12,112 bases of DNA. Origin: DSBX01 sp046484845. Its GTDB lineage: Bacteria > Hydrothermota > Tepidihabitantia > Tepidihabitantales > Tepidihabitantaceae. Of the stretch, positions 1-5,705 are shown piece after piece (the first letter of the stretch is position 1; the number at the start of each line of letters is the position of its first letter). The notes beneath the pieces were generated by a model, which was not told where the DNA came from, ran no database searches, and saw nothing but the letters and a program-made list of their open reading frames with translations. The stretch spans positions 1-12,112 of the forward strand of contig JAWOIB010000142.1 of NCBI GenBank assembly GCA_046484845.1. The letters run 5' to 3'. A program made the position numbers and the translations under genes.

Positions 1-135
1 CAAATTTATAAAAAATGGTGTTAGGTTTTGGGTAATAATTGGGTGTTAGGTGTTAGGTTTTTGGTGTTAGGTGTTAGGTTTTAGGTGTTGGGGTTTAGGT
101 TTTCCTAATACCTGATACCCGAAACCCAATACCCC
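1..135. repeat. Low-complexity GTTAGG-like repeat block with a polarity flip
   Basis: Bases about 16-103 are built from loosely repeated units such as GGTGTTAGGT and TTAGGTTTT, all G-rich on the + strand. From about 104 to 135 the polarity reverses: CCTAATACCTGATACCC and the following CCCAATACCCC are the complement of similar GGTATTAGG/GGGTATTGGG units. The block can therefore fold back on itself imperfectly. It is far more AT-rich than the rest of the window. The units vary in length (6-13 bases) and in sequence, so this is degenerate intergenic repeat DNA and not a strict tandem array. It begins right after the conserved end of the permease gene on the - strand. Confidence 0.8.
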
Positions 136-334
136 ACACAGTATCCATGAAGTTTTTTTGCGTTTTGTAGAAAATGAGGGTTCCTGCAATGAGCAGAACA
201 ACCATAAACCCGAAACTATATGCGAGATACATCCACTGAAAATCCCCCGTCCCCGTGAAAGCGTACCTGAACGCTTCCACCAGCGAAGTCATCGGATTGG
301 CCAGGATCACCATTCTCAGTTTGCCTTCGGTGAC
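95..334 (-). pseudogene. ABC-2 type polysaccharide/O-antigen export permease, C-terminal fragment
   Basis: The - strand frame from about 334 down to a TAA at 95-97 reads VTEGKLRMVILANPMTSLVE, then a stretch ending ...IFYKTQKNFMDTV. This matches the C-terminal end of Wzm/TagG-type ABC-2 permeases, which export O-antigen or other polysaccharides with an ATPase partner. The LNPMT-LVEAFRY segment lies before the last membrane helix, visible here as LAYSFGFMVVLLIAGTLIFY. The ATG at 311-313 is internal, since family homology continues upstream of it to the junction near 335; in frame it stays open only to a stop at 359-361. About 70-80 residues remain of a protein usually near 260-280. The family normally ends at FMDTV; here the frame runs about 13 codons further into the repeat block, so the native stop appears lost. 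The ATPase partner is not in the window. The identification comes from sequence pattern and is fairly sure. Confidence 0.75.
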
Positions 335-336
335 GC

Positions 337-1212
337 ATGGCTGTGCCGGACCGGCTGATCAGCCCGGAAGCGGCCTGGCTGGTGACTAACATCCTGTCCG
401 ACAACGACGCCCGGGCGGCCGGGTTCGGCGAGTTCTCCTGCTTGGACCTGCCGTTCGGTTGCGCGGTAAAAACAGGGACATCAAAGGATTACCGCGATAA
501 CTGGGCAATCGGTTACACTAGCGATTATGTGGTCGGGGTCTGGGTCGGCAATTTCGACGGCAGTCCGATGCGCCGAGTGTCCGGGGTGAGTGGCGCCGGC
601 CCGCTGTTCCGGGATGTGATGCTGGCGGTCCAGCGGACCGAACCGGAGCCTCTCCGGGCGCCGGGCGGCATCGCGGCCTGCCGGGTCTGCCCGGCCTCGG
701 GCGCGTTGCCCGGGCCGAATTGCCCCGCTGCGGTACGGGAGTTCTTCGTCCGCGGTCGGGAACCGCACGACGGGTGTGAGGTCCACCGGCTGGCGGCCTT
801 TGACCGTTTGACCGGCCGGCCGTTGGCCGGGGAGTTCGACAGCGCCGCGGTCGACTGGCGGGTGGTTGAGCAGTACCCGCCCGAGTACCAGGGCTGGATG
901 GTTGAGCAGGACCGTTTCGTGCCCGCTTCGGAGCCCGGCCGGGGAGCGGGTCGGCTGCTGGTGTTGTTCCCGGACCAGGGCGACGTGTTCAAGCTTGACC
1001 CGGACCTGCCGCGCTCCGCGCAGGCGGTGCGGCTGCGGGCCGCGATTCCCGGCACGCCGGAGGAGGCGACCTGGCTGCTGAACGGTCGGGAACTGGCCCG
1101 GGTCGAAGCGCCCTACAGCTGTTTCTGGCAACTGGAGCCGGGTGAGCACCGGGTCCAGGTCCGGGCCGGCGGTGAGCTGAGCGAACCGGTCAGTTTCCTG
1201 GTCCTGCGCTAG
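337..1212 (+). pseudogene. pbpC: Penicillin-binding protein 1C, C-terminal fragment (5'-truncated)
   Basis: PbpC is a bifunctional class A penicillin-binding protein with a membrane anchor, a transglycosylase domain, a transpeptidase domain and a small C-terminal domain (BiPBP_C). Only the end is here. The protein starts inside the transpeptidase domain with LISPEAAWLVTNILSDNDAR and carries the KTG box as KTGTS (residues 45-49 from the ATG at 337), then the typical YVVGVWVGNFDGSPM strand. Residues about 200-291 fit the Ig-like BiPBP_C domain, ending naturally in VSFLVLR. The transglycosylase domain and the SxxK and SxN motifs are missing, so the fragment cannot work as an enzyme. The first ATG (337) has no ribosome binding site and a stop lies just upstream (331-333), so this is a truncation and not a true start. 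The family member would normally be some 700-800 residues. Composition changes sharply at about 335, where the permease fragment on the other strand ends. Confidence 0.85.
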
Positions 1213-1283
1213 CCGGGGTCGAGCCAGCCCTGGCGGCGACAGAGGTTGTAGAGCACGACGCCGGCTGCGGCCGCGACGAACCG
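1209..1283 (-). pseudogene. Possible SpoU/TrmH-family RNA methyltransferase, 3'-end remnant
   Basis: Read on the - strand, 1277 down to the TAG at 1209-1211 gives VAAAAGVVLYNLCRRQGWLD, then PG and the stop. This resembles the last helix of SpoU (TrmH/RlmB) 2'-O-ribose methyltransferases, which commonly reads SLNVSVAAGILLYEAxRQR. The stop codon overlaps the pbpC stop (1210-1212), the kind of tight convergent arrangement expected of real neighbouring genes. The frame is blocked by a TGA at 1284-1286 and the expected upstream SLN and catalytic motifs are absent, so at most ~24 codons survive. The match is short and from memory, so a chance resemblance remains possible. Confidence 0.35.
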
Positions 1284-1509
1284 TCAGGGCACGGAAGCGG
1301 CTGGTTGTCGTCAATCTCTGCCCCGGGTGCTGTGTGTCCAAGCAGCGCCGAGATGTTTCCCGCGTTCGCCTCGGCCCGGCCTGCGCGCGAGCTCATCTGC
1401 TGCGCGGGCGAGTTCTTTTCTCCGGGGAGCCAGCGCGGTGCGGGTTCGTTGAAGCTTGCTCACCATTCAGGCAGATCCTGCCCGCTTGCCGCTTCTCGTC
1501 CAGCCGGAC
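1284..1509. other. Non-coding stretch with no recognisable gene
   Basis: No frame on either strand gives a protein I recognise. The short open frames here lack ribosome binding sites and family motifs. It lies between the methyltransferase remnant and the promoter of the DUF4177-like gene. The only structure is a short inverted repeat, GGCAG-ATC-CTGCC, at 1470-1482. It could be decayed coding sequence continuing the broken region to its left, or ordinary intergenic DNA. Confidence 0.5.
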
Positions 1510-1537
1510 TTGACCCTGAGTCCCGTGTCGGTAACAT
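1510..1537 (+). promoter_or_regulatory. Sigma-70-type promoter for the DUF4177-like gene
   Basis: TTGACC (1510-1515) and TAACAT (1532-1537) are separated by 16 bases. The start codon at 1556 follows an AAAGGA ribosome binding site at 1544-1549. The -10 is moderate, but the pattern matches the other promoters in the window. Confidence 0.5.
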
Positions 1538-1555
1538 CGGACGAAAGGAATCCTG

Positions 1556-1813
1556 ATGCAGAAATGGGAATACCGTCTGGCCTGGATTGATATTCATATG
1601 AGCCCGGTGCTGGCAATGGCGCGTTGGGGTGTGCGCGTGGAGGGCGAGAAGAAGCCGCGCTCGGGGATGGCGGAGGTCGAGGCCTATATCAATGAGTTCG
1701 GCGAGCAGGGTTGGGAGCTGACCGGGGTCGTCAACGGGTCTGACAAGGACGGGGTGATGACGCGGGCGGTGCTGTTCTTCCGCCGGCCGGGGCGCGAGCA
1801 CAGCCCGGGCTGA
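1556..1813 (+). CDS. DUF4177-like small protein
   Basis: An 85-residue protein starting MQKWEYRLAWIDIH and containing YINEFGEQGWELTGVV (about residues 43-58), then a closing strand LFFRRP. The opening W-E-Y strand plus the 'LNELGxEGWELVGV' helix-turn is the hallmark of the DUF4177 family of small alpha-beta proteins of unknown function. The middle (MARWGVRVEGEKKPRSG) is longer than in minimal members. There is no signal peptide or membrane segment, so it is probably cytoplasmic. The ATG has a good ribosome binding site (AAAGGA, 6 bases upstream) and a promoter ahead of it. It is followed by a hairpin at 1821-1844 and then a fresh promoter, so it appears to be a single-gene unit. The family assignment is from motif recognition; no function can be given. 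Confidence 0.7.
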   Translation: MQKWEYRLAWIDIHMSPVLAMARWGVRVEGEKKPRSGMAEVEAYINEFGEQGWELTGVVNGSDKDGVMTRAVLFFRRPGREHSPG

Positions 1814-1820
1814 TGTCGTC

Positions 1821-1844
1821 GGCAGGTTGCGCGGTGGACCTGCC
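1821..1844 (+). terminator. Hairpin after the DUF4177-like gene
   Basis: GGCAGGT (1821-1827) and ACCTGCC (1838-1844) form a perfect 7-bp stem with a 10-base loop, 8 bases past the stop codon. There is no T-run after it, so it is not a classical intrinsic terminator. It may stop or stabilise the transcript. A pair of CCGCGG palindromes at 1852-1857 and 1874-1879 lies just beyond. Confidence 0.4.
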
Positions 1845-1889
1845 TCCGGTTCCGCGGCAACCCGCAGTGCGAGCCGCGGTCCCGCCGGG

Positions 1890-1918
1890 TTGACATCGGG
1901 ACAACGGCGGGATAGTAT
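1890..1918 (+). promoter_or_regulatory. Sigma-70-type promoter for the histidine kinase/PorX-like operon
   Basis: A perfect TTGACA -35 (1890-1895), a 17-base spacer and TAGTAT as -10 (1913-1918). Transcription would start near 1925, only about 11 bases before the ATG at 1936, leaving a very short leader with no Shine-Dalgarno sequence. Confidence 0.65.
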
Positions 1919-1935
1919 CAGCCGTCATAAGATTC

Positions 1936-3213
1936 ATGCCTCCCCGCCGTCGTTTCTCCTTCAGTGCCCGGTTGCTGCAGCTGTATTTCGCGGTCGGGCT
2001 GCTGGTCCTGGGTGGGTTCTGGCTCGGGTACTCACAGGTCCTGTTGCACCGCCTGTCCCGGCTCTGGACGAGCTACTCAACCACCCTGTCGGACCAGCTC
2101 GAGGCCGAGACCCAGGTGCGTTCCAGGATCTATGCCAAGTTCATGAGCCGGGCGACCGAGCCGTCCGAGGCCGGGTCGCCTGAACTGGATATCATCTTCG
2201 AGGAAGTGATCAAGAAGATCGACTTCCCGGTCGTGATAACCGACGCCCGCGGCCGGCCGACCACCGCTTACCGTAACCTTCCGATCGAACGACCGGACAG
2301 TGTCGAGCTGGCCCGGATCGTCAGCGAGCTCGACGCCGAGTGCGAGCCGATACCACTGGCGGTGGGCGGCCGGGATTCAACGCGTCAGTTCGGGATGATC
2401 CATTACGGGTTGTCGCCTTCAACACGGACCCTGCGCGACCTGAGCGCCAACCTGAACGACTCGGTTCGTTCGCTGTCGCTGTTCGCAATGCTCCAGGTGT
2501 TGCTGCTGGCCGGGTTCGTGGCGATCGGGGTCTGGGGCATCCTGGTTCACAAGCGGCGCGAACAGGAACACATCTGGACCTCACTGGCCAAGGAGACCGC
2601 GCACCAGCTGGCGACCCCGATGTCATCGCTGGCGGCCTGGCTTGATATCCTCAGGGAGCGCGAGAAGCCGGAAACGGTGGCGGAACTGGAACAGGACCTC
2701 CGGCGGATGCGCGAGGTGCTGGACCGGTTCAGTCGGATCGGGCAACCACCCGGGTTGGTCGACCAGCGGGTCGGCGAGCTGATTGCCGAGTCGGTGCGTT
2801 TTGTCAGGCGCCGGTCGCCGCGCGCGGTTGAGTTCGCGGTTGAGCTGCACGATGACCCGGTCGTGCGGGTGGACCCGGTGCTGTTCGCGTGGATGCTGGA
2901 GAATTTGCTCAAGAACGCGGTGGATGCCATCGGCAGCCGGCCGGGCGAGGTCAGCGTCCAATCCACGTTGAGTCCGGACGCCCTGCAACTGGAGATTGAG
3001 GTGATTGATACCGGTGAGGGCGTCAATGTCGAGAGGGTGTTCGACCCCGGGGTAACGACGAAGAAGCACGGCTGGGGTGTTGGCCTGACGTTGGCGCGCC
3101 GGATCGTCGAGAGCTATCACCGCGGCAGGCTCGTGCTCCGGGAGACCGGCCGGGGACGAACCGTGTTCGCGATCACGCTGCCGGTGGACCCGGCGCGGCA
3201 GGTGGAGGTATGA
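1936..3213 (+). CDS. Membrane sensor histidine kinase, partner of the PorX-like regulator
   Basis: A 425-residue two-component sensor kinase. It has a membrane helix at about 12-36, an extracytoplasmic region at about 37-180, a second helix at about 181-204, then the kinase core. The phosphorylated histidine is H223 in ETAHQLATPMSSLAAWLDIL, a variant H-box (HQLATPMSSL in place of HELRTPL). The ATP-binding domain shows the N-box (ENLLKNAVDA, N323/N327), the G1 box VIDTGEG (358-361) and the GWGVGL G2 box (379-384), so it should be active. There is no recognisable HAMP, PAS or known ligand domain; the sensor region looks novel and the signal is unknown. The ATG at 1936 follows a strong promoter but lacks a Shine-Dalgarno sequence. 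The stop overlaps the regulator's ATG (TGATG), which predicts translational coupling and a dedicated pair. Confidence 0.88.
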   Translation: MPPRRRFSFSARLLQLYFAVGLLVLGGFWLGYSQVLLHRLSRLWTSYSTTLSDQLEAETQVRSRIYAKFMSRATEPSEAGSPELDIIFEEVIKKIDFPVVITDARGRPTTAYRNLPIERPDSVELARIVSELDAECEPIPLAVGGRDSTRQFGMIHYGLSPSTRTLRDLSANLNDSVRSLSLFAMLQVLLLAGFVAIGVWGILVHKRREQEHIWTSLAKETAHQLATPMSSLAAWLDILREREKPETVAELEQDLRRMREVLDRFSRIGQPPGLVDQRVGELIAESVRFVRRRSPRAVEFAVELHDDPVVRVDPVLFAWMLENLLKNAVDAIGSRPGEVSVQSTLSPDALQLEIEVIDTGEGVNVERVFDPGVTTKKHGWGVGLTLARRIVESYHRGRLVLRETGRGRTVFAITLPVDPARQVEV

Positions 3214-4721
3214 TGCGGCTGCTCTGGATTGACGACGAGATCGACCTCCTGCGCCCGTTTATCTACGGATTGCGGGAGCGGGGTTACGAGGTGGATACCG
3301 CCACCAACGGGCCGGATGGCCTGGACATGCTTGATACCCAACAGTACGACCTGGTGCTGTTGGACCAGATGATGACCGGCATGACCGGGCTCGATGTCCT
3401 GCACCGGCTGAAGGAGTACCACCCGAACCTGTTGGTGACAATGGTTACGAAGTCCGATGACGAGCAGCTGGTTGATGAGGCCTATGGCGACCTGGTGGAT
3501 GACTTCCTGGTCAAGCCGTTCACGCCTGCCCAGTTGCTGGCGGTGCTCAAGCGGCTGCTGGAGAAGCGCCGGCTGGTCGGCGAGCGCATCGGGCAGCAGT
3601 ACCTCAGTGCCGTCCACTCCCGGTCTGAGCCCCGCAGTTGGCGGGACTGGGTGGAACGCTACCGATTGCTGGTCGGCTGGCAGCAGAAGCTGGGGAGCTA
3701 TGGTGACAGCGCACTGGCCGGCGTGCAGGAAGAGCGCTGGCGTGAAGAGAACGAAGAATTCGGCCGGTTCGTGGAGCGGGAATACCAGTCGTGGCTTGGC
3801 GGCGATGGACCGGCGCTGTCGCACCGGTTCCTGCCCGAGTACGTGTTGCCACAGTGCGAAGAGCGGCCGACCTGCCTGCTGATACTGGACGCGATGCGCA
3901 CCGACCAGTGGCTCGCAATCGAGCCGCTGCTGCGCGAGTTCTGCTCGGTCGAGACCGACCACTACTGCTCTCTGCTCCCGAGCGCAACGCCGTACTCGCG
4001 CAACGCTATCTTCAGCGGGTTGCTGCCCCTTGATATTCTGCGCCGGTACCCGGAATGCTGGGTGTTCGATGAATCGGGCCAGAACCGCCACGAGGAGCGG
4101 CTGCTGTCCGAGCACCTGAAGCGCGTCGGCTTCCGTCATCGATTCGCATACCACAAGGCCGGGAGTGGTGACGATCTCGAGCGTGTGCGCGGGGCGCTGC
4201 TCGACCCGGAGGTCGGGCTTTCGGTGCTGATAGTGAGCTTCCTCGATATGCTGATTCACACCGTCAAGACGACCAGGGTTCTTGATGAGATCGTCGCCGA
4301 CGATTCGGCGCTGGTCGCGTTGACCCGGGTCTGGTTCAGGGCTTCCCCGTTGCTGTCGATCATTCGGGCGTTGATCCGGCGCAACTGGCTGGTGGTCGTG
4401 AGCAGCGACCACGGGTTCCTGAGGGTCCGTCGGCCGGTCGAGATCTACGGCGGCCGGAAGATGTCGGCCAACCTGCGTTACAAGTATGGTGGGGCGATCA
4501 GGGTGGATGAGCGCAAGGCGCTGCTGCTTCGTCACCCGGCCGATTGGATGCTGCCGGTGGATTCGGAGTCGAGTTCCTTCGCCATCGCCAGGTCCGACCA
4601 TTACTTCATCTACCCGACGAAGCCGCGGGAGTATGAACGGACCTACAAGCATACCTACCAGCACGGCGGCATTTCGCTCTGGGAGATGATGGTCCCGGTC
4701 GCGACTCTCCGTCAGAAGTAG
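3213..4721 (+). CDS. PorX-like response regulator with PglZ (alkaline phosphatase-fold) domain
   Basis: A 502-residue protein with three parts. Residues 1-118 are a CheY-like receiver with the acidic pair D7/D8, phosphoacceptor D51 (LVLLDQMM), T79 and K101 (LVKPF). Residues about 120-210 are a charged helical linker. Residues about 218-502 are a PglZ domain with the metal and nucleophile positions expected of the alkaline phosphatase superfamily: D226 in LLILDAMR, T259 in SATPYSRN, D345/H349 in SFLDMLIH, D399/H400 in SSDHGF, H484 in YQHGG. This is the architecture of PorX, which in Bacteroidota controls type IX secretion and has been reported to hydrolyse oligonucleotides. The protein has no DNA-binding domain, so output is probably enzymatic or through protein contacts. 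The second of two tandem ATGs (3213) is chosen because GGAGG at 3204-3208 sits 4 bases before it and only 1 base before the first (3210). It is coupled to the kinase by a TGATG overlap. No type IX secretion genes are in the window. Confidence 0.88.
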   Translation: MRLLWIDDEIDLLRPFIYGLRERGYEVDTATNGPDGLDMLDTQQYDLVLLDQMMTGMTGLDVLHRLKEYHPNLLVTMVTKSDDEQLVDEAYGDLVDDFLVKPFTPAQLLAVLKRLLEKRRLVGERIGQQYLSAVHSRSEPRSWRDWVERYRLLVGWQQKLGSYGDSALAGVQEERWREENEEFGRFVEREYQSWLGGDGPALSHRFLPEYVLPQCEERPTCLLILDAMRTDQWLAIEPLLREFCSVETDHYCSLLPSATPYSRNAIFSGLLPLDILRRYPECWVFDESGQNRHEERLLSEHLKRVGFRHRFAYHKAGSGDDLERVRGALLDPEVGLSVLIVSFLDMLIHTVKTTRVLDEIVADDSALVALTRVWFRASPLLSIIRALIRRNWLVVVSSDHGFLRVRRPVEIYGGRKMSANLRYKYGGAIRVDERKALLLRHPADWMLPVDSESSSFAIARSDHYFIYPTKPREYERTYKHTYQHGGISLWEMMVPVATLRQK

Positions 4722-4740
4722 CCTGAAACCGGGATTCCTG

Positions 4741-4772
4741 CTGCCGGTGTGGTGGCAGGGCCAGTACCTGCC
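4741..4772 (+). terminator. Overlapping hairpins between the PorX-like gene and the pcm promoter
   Basis: Two mutually exclusive stems share one arm: CTGCC (4741-4745) with GGCAG (4754-4758), and GGCAGG (4754-4759) with CCTGCC (4767-4772, 7-base loop). There is no T-run. They lie 20 bases past the upstream stop and end 2 bases before the pcm -35 box, so they could end the upstream transcript or act at the promoter. Confidence 0.3.
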
Positions 4773-4774
4773 GT

Positions 4775-4802
4775 TTGACCCTGGCGCGAAGGGTTCTATA
4801 CT
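4775..4802 (+). promoter_or_regulatory. Sigma-70-type promoter for pcm, predicting a leaderless mRNA
   Basis: TTGACC (4775-4780), a 16-base spacer and TATACT (4797-4802). The expected transcription start, 6-7 bases past the -10, falls at the GTG at 4808, the best start codon for pcm, so the mRNA would have no 5' leader. Confidence 0.6.
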
Positions 4803-4807
4803 GCTGC

Positions 4808-5485
4808 GTGAGTCAGTCGGGAGCTGCACACGAGCCTGACTACGCCAGTCTGCGCAGACGCATGGTTGAGTCCCAGGTGGCATTTCGCGGGGTCAGGGAC
4901 CCGCGGGTGCTCGCGGCGATGTTGAGCGTGCCGAGGCATGAGTTCGTGCCCGGTGAGTTTCGCCATCACGCTTGTGAAGACCGGCCGCTGCCCATCGGTC
5001 ATGGTCAGACGATATCTCAACCGTACATGGTGGCGGCGATGACCGAGGCGTTGAAGCCGGGGGTTGGTGATTCCGTGCTGGAGGTGGGGACGGGTTCCGG
5101 TTACCAGGCCGCGGTGTTGGCTGAGCTGGGGTGCCGGGTGTTCACGGTTGATATCGTCCCCGAGCTCTCTGCCCGGGCGCGCAGGGTGCTGGCTAGGCTC
5201 GGTTACCGTAAGGTCCGACTGCGGGTGGGCGACGGTCACGCGGGCTGGCCTGAATTCGCTCCCTTCGACCGCATCCTGGTGACGGCCGGGGCAGAAACGA
5301 TGCCGCTGGGCCTGGTTGAGCAACTGGGTGACGGTGGCCGCATCGTCGTCCCGGTCGGTCGGGGCGGGGTTCAAACCCTGATGCTCGGGGTCAAGCGCGA
5401 CGGAAGGCTGGTGTACCGGAGGCTGTTCGATTGCGTGTTTGTGCCTTTCGTGCGCGGCAGGGAAGCTGATGTCAGCCGCAGTTGA
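4808..5485 (+). CDS. pcm: Protein-L-isoaspartate O-methyltransferase
   Basis: A cytoplasmic repair enzyme of 225 residues that methylates isoaspartyl residues in aged proteins, using S-adenosylmethionine. The family signature is clear: DYASLRRRMVESQVAFRGVR (11-30), VPRHEFVP (41-48), the substrate-side motif IGHGQTISQPYMVAAM (63-78), the SAM-binding motif I LEVGTGSGYQ (91-100), VDIVPEL (114-120), ILVTAGA (156-162), and GGRIVVPVG (176-184). Length is normal for the bacterial enzyme. The frame stays open back to a TTG at 4775, but that codon lies inside the promoter -35 box, so GTG at 4808 is the preferred start; the next candidate, ATG at 4862, would cut into the conserved N-terminal segment. 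No Shine-Dalgarno sequence is present, consistent with leaderless translation. The stop codon overlaps the -35 box of the tRNA promoter. Confidence 0.93.
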   Translation: MSQSGAAHEPDYASLRRRMVESQVAFRGVRDPRVLAAMLSVPRHEFVPGEFRHHACEDRPLPIGHGQTISQPYMVAAMTEALKPGVGDSVLEVGTGSGYQAAVLAELGCRVFTVDIVPELSARARRVLARLGYRKVRLRVGDGHAGWPEFAPFDRILVTAGAETMPLGLVEQLGDGGRIVVPVGRGGVQTLMLGVKRDGRLVYRRLFDCVFVPFVRGREADVSRS

Positions 5486-5509
5486 CTCTCGGGTTTCAGA
5501 CCCTATCAT
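5482..5509 (+). promoter_or_regulatory. Sigma-70-type promoter for tRNA-Pro and possibly the hpt-radC operon
   Basis: TTGACT (5482-5487), a 16-base spacer and TATCAT (5504-5509). The -35 overlaps the pcm stop codon (TGA, 5483-5485). The predicted start near 5516 leaves a ~26-base leader before the tRNA. Confidence 0.55.
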
Positions 5510-5541
5510 TGTCCGCGCTCGAGTCTGTGTCTGCAGAAGAG

Positions 5542-5615
5542 CGGGGCGTAGCGCAGTTGGTTAGCGCGCTTGGTTCGGGACCAAGAGGTCGCTGGTTCAA
5601 ATCCAGTCGCCCCGA
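5542..5615 (+). tRNA. tRNA-Pro (anticodon CGG)
   Basis: A complete 74-base cloverleaf. The acceptor stem pairs 5542-5548 (CGGGGCG) with 5608-5614 (CGCCCCG), giving the C1-G72 pair and A73 discriminator (5615) typical of bacterial tRNA-Pro. The D stem is GCGC/GCGC (5551-5554, 5564-5567) around a loop containing GG. The anticodon stem is CTTGG/CCAAG (5569-5573, 5581-5585) around TTCGGGA, with anticodon CGG at 5576-5578. The T arm GCTGG-TTCAAAT-CCAGT includes one G-T pair. CCA is not encoded (TTT follows), so it must be added afterwards. It decodes CCG, a frequent proline codon in this high-GC DNA. No T-rich terminator lies between it and hpt, 90 bases downstream. Confidence 0.96.
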
Positions 5616-5705
5616 TTTCGGTGATGGGTCAGTTGCAGTTTGCCCGCGCTCCCGCCCATCGGGTGCCGCGTTCGGCCGGGACAGGCGTGGGGCAGAAAGG
5701 CGGCC

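Noticed and set aside
1..135. Bacterial telomere or linear replicon end
   Set aside because: The units resemble telomere repeats but are irregular in length and sequence and directly adjoin a normal gene fragment. Degenerate intergenic repeat DNA fits better.
1..135. CRISPR array
   Set aside because: There are no conserved 24-40 base repeats with unique spacers of even length, and no cas genes anywhere in the window.
4775..4807. TTG 4775 as the pcm start
   Set aside because: It lies in the -35 box of a convincing promoter, and the added residues (TLARRVLYCC) match nothing in the Pcm family.
3117..4883. A 588-codon open frame on the - strand opposite the PorX-like gene
   Set aside because: It is a shadow of GC-rich codon use. 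The + strand frame has clear receiver and PglZ motifs, while the - strand product has no family motifs and spans several gene boundaries.
5623..5660. GATGGG/CCCATC inverted repeat after the tRNA as a terminator
   Set aside because: The loop is 26 bases, the stem only 6 bp, and no T-run follows, so it does not support a terminator call.
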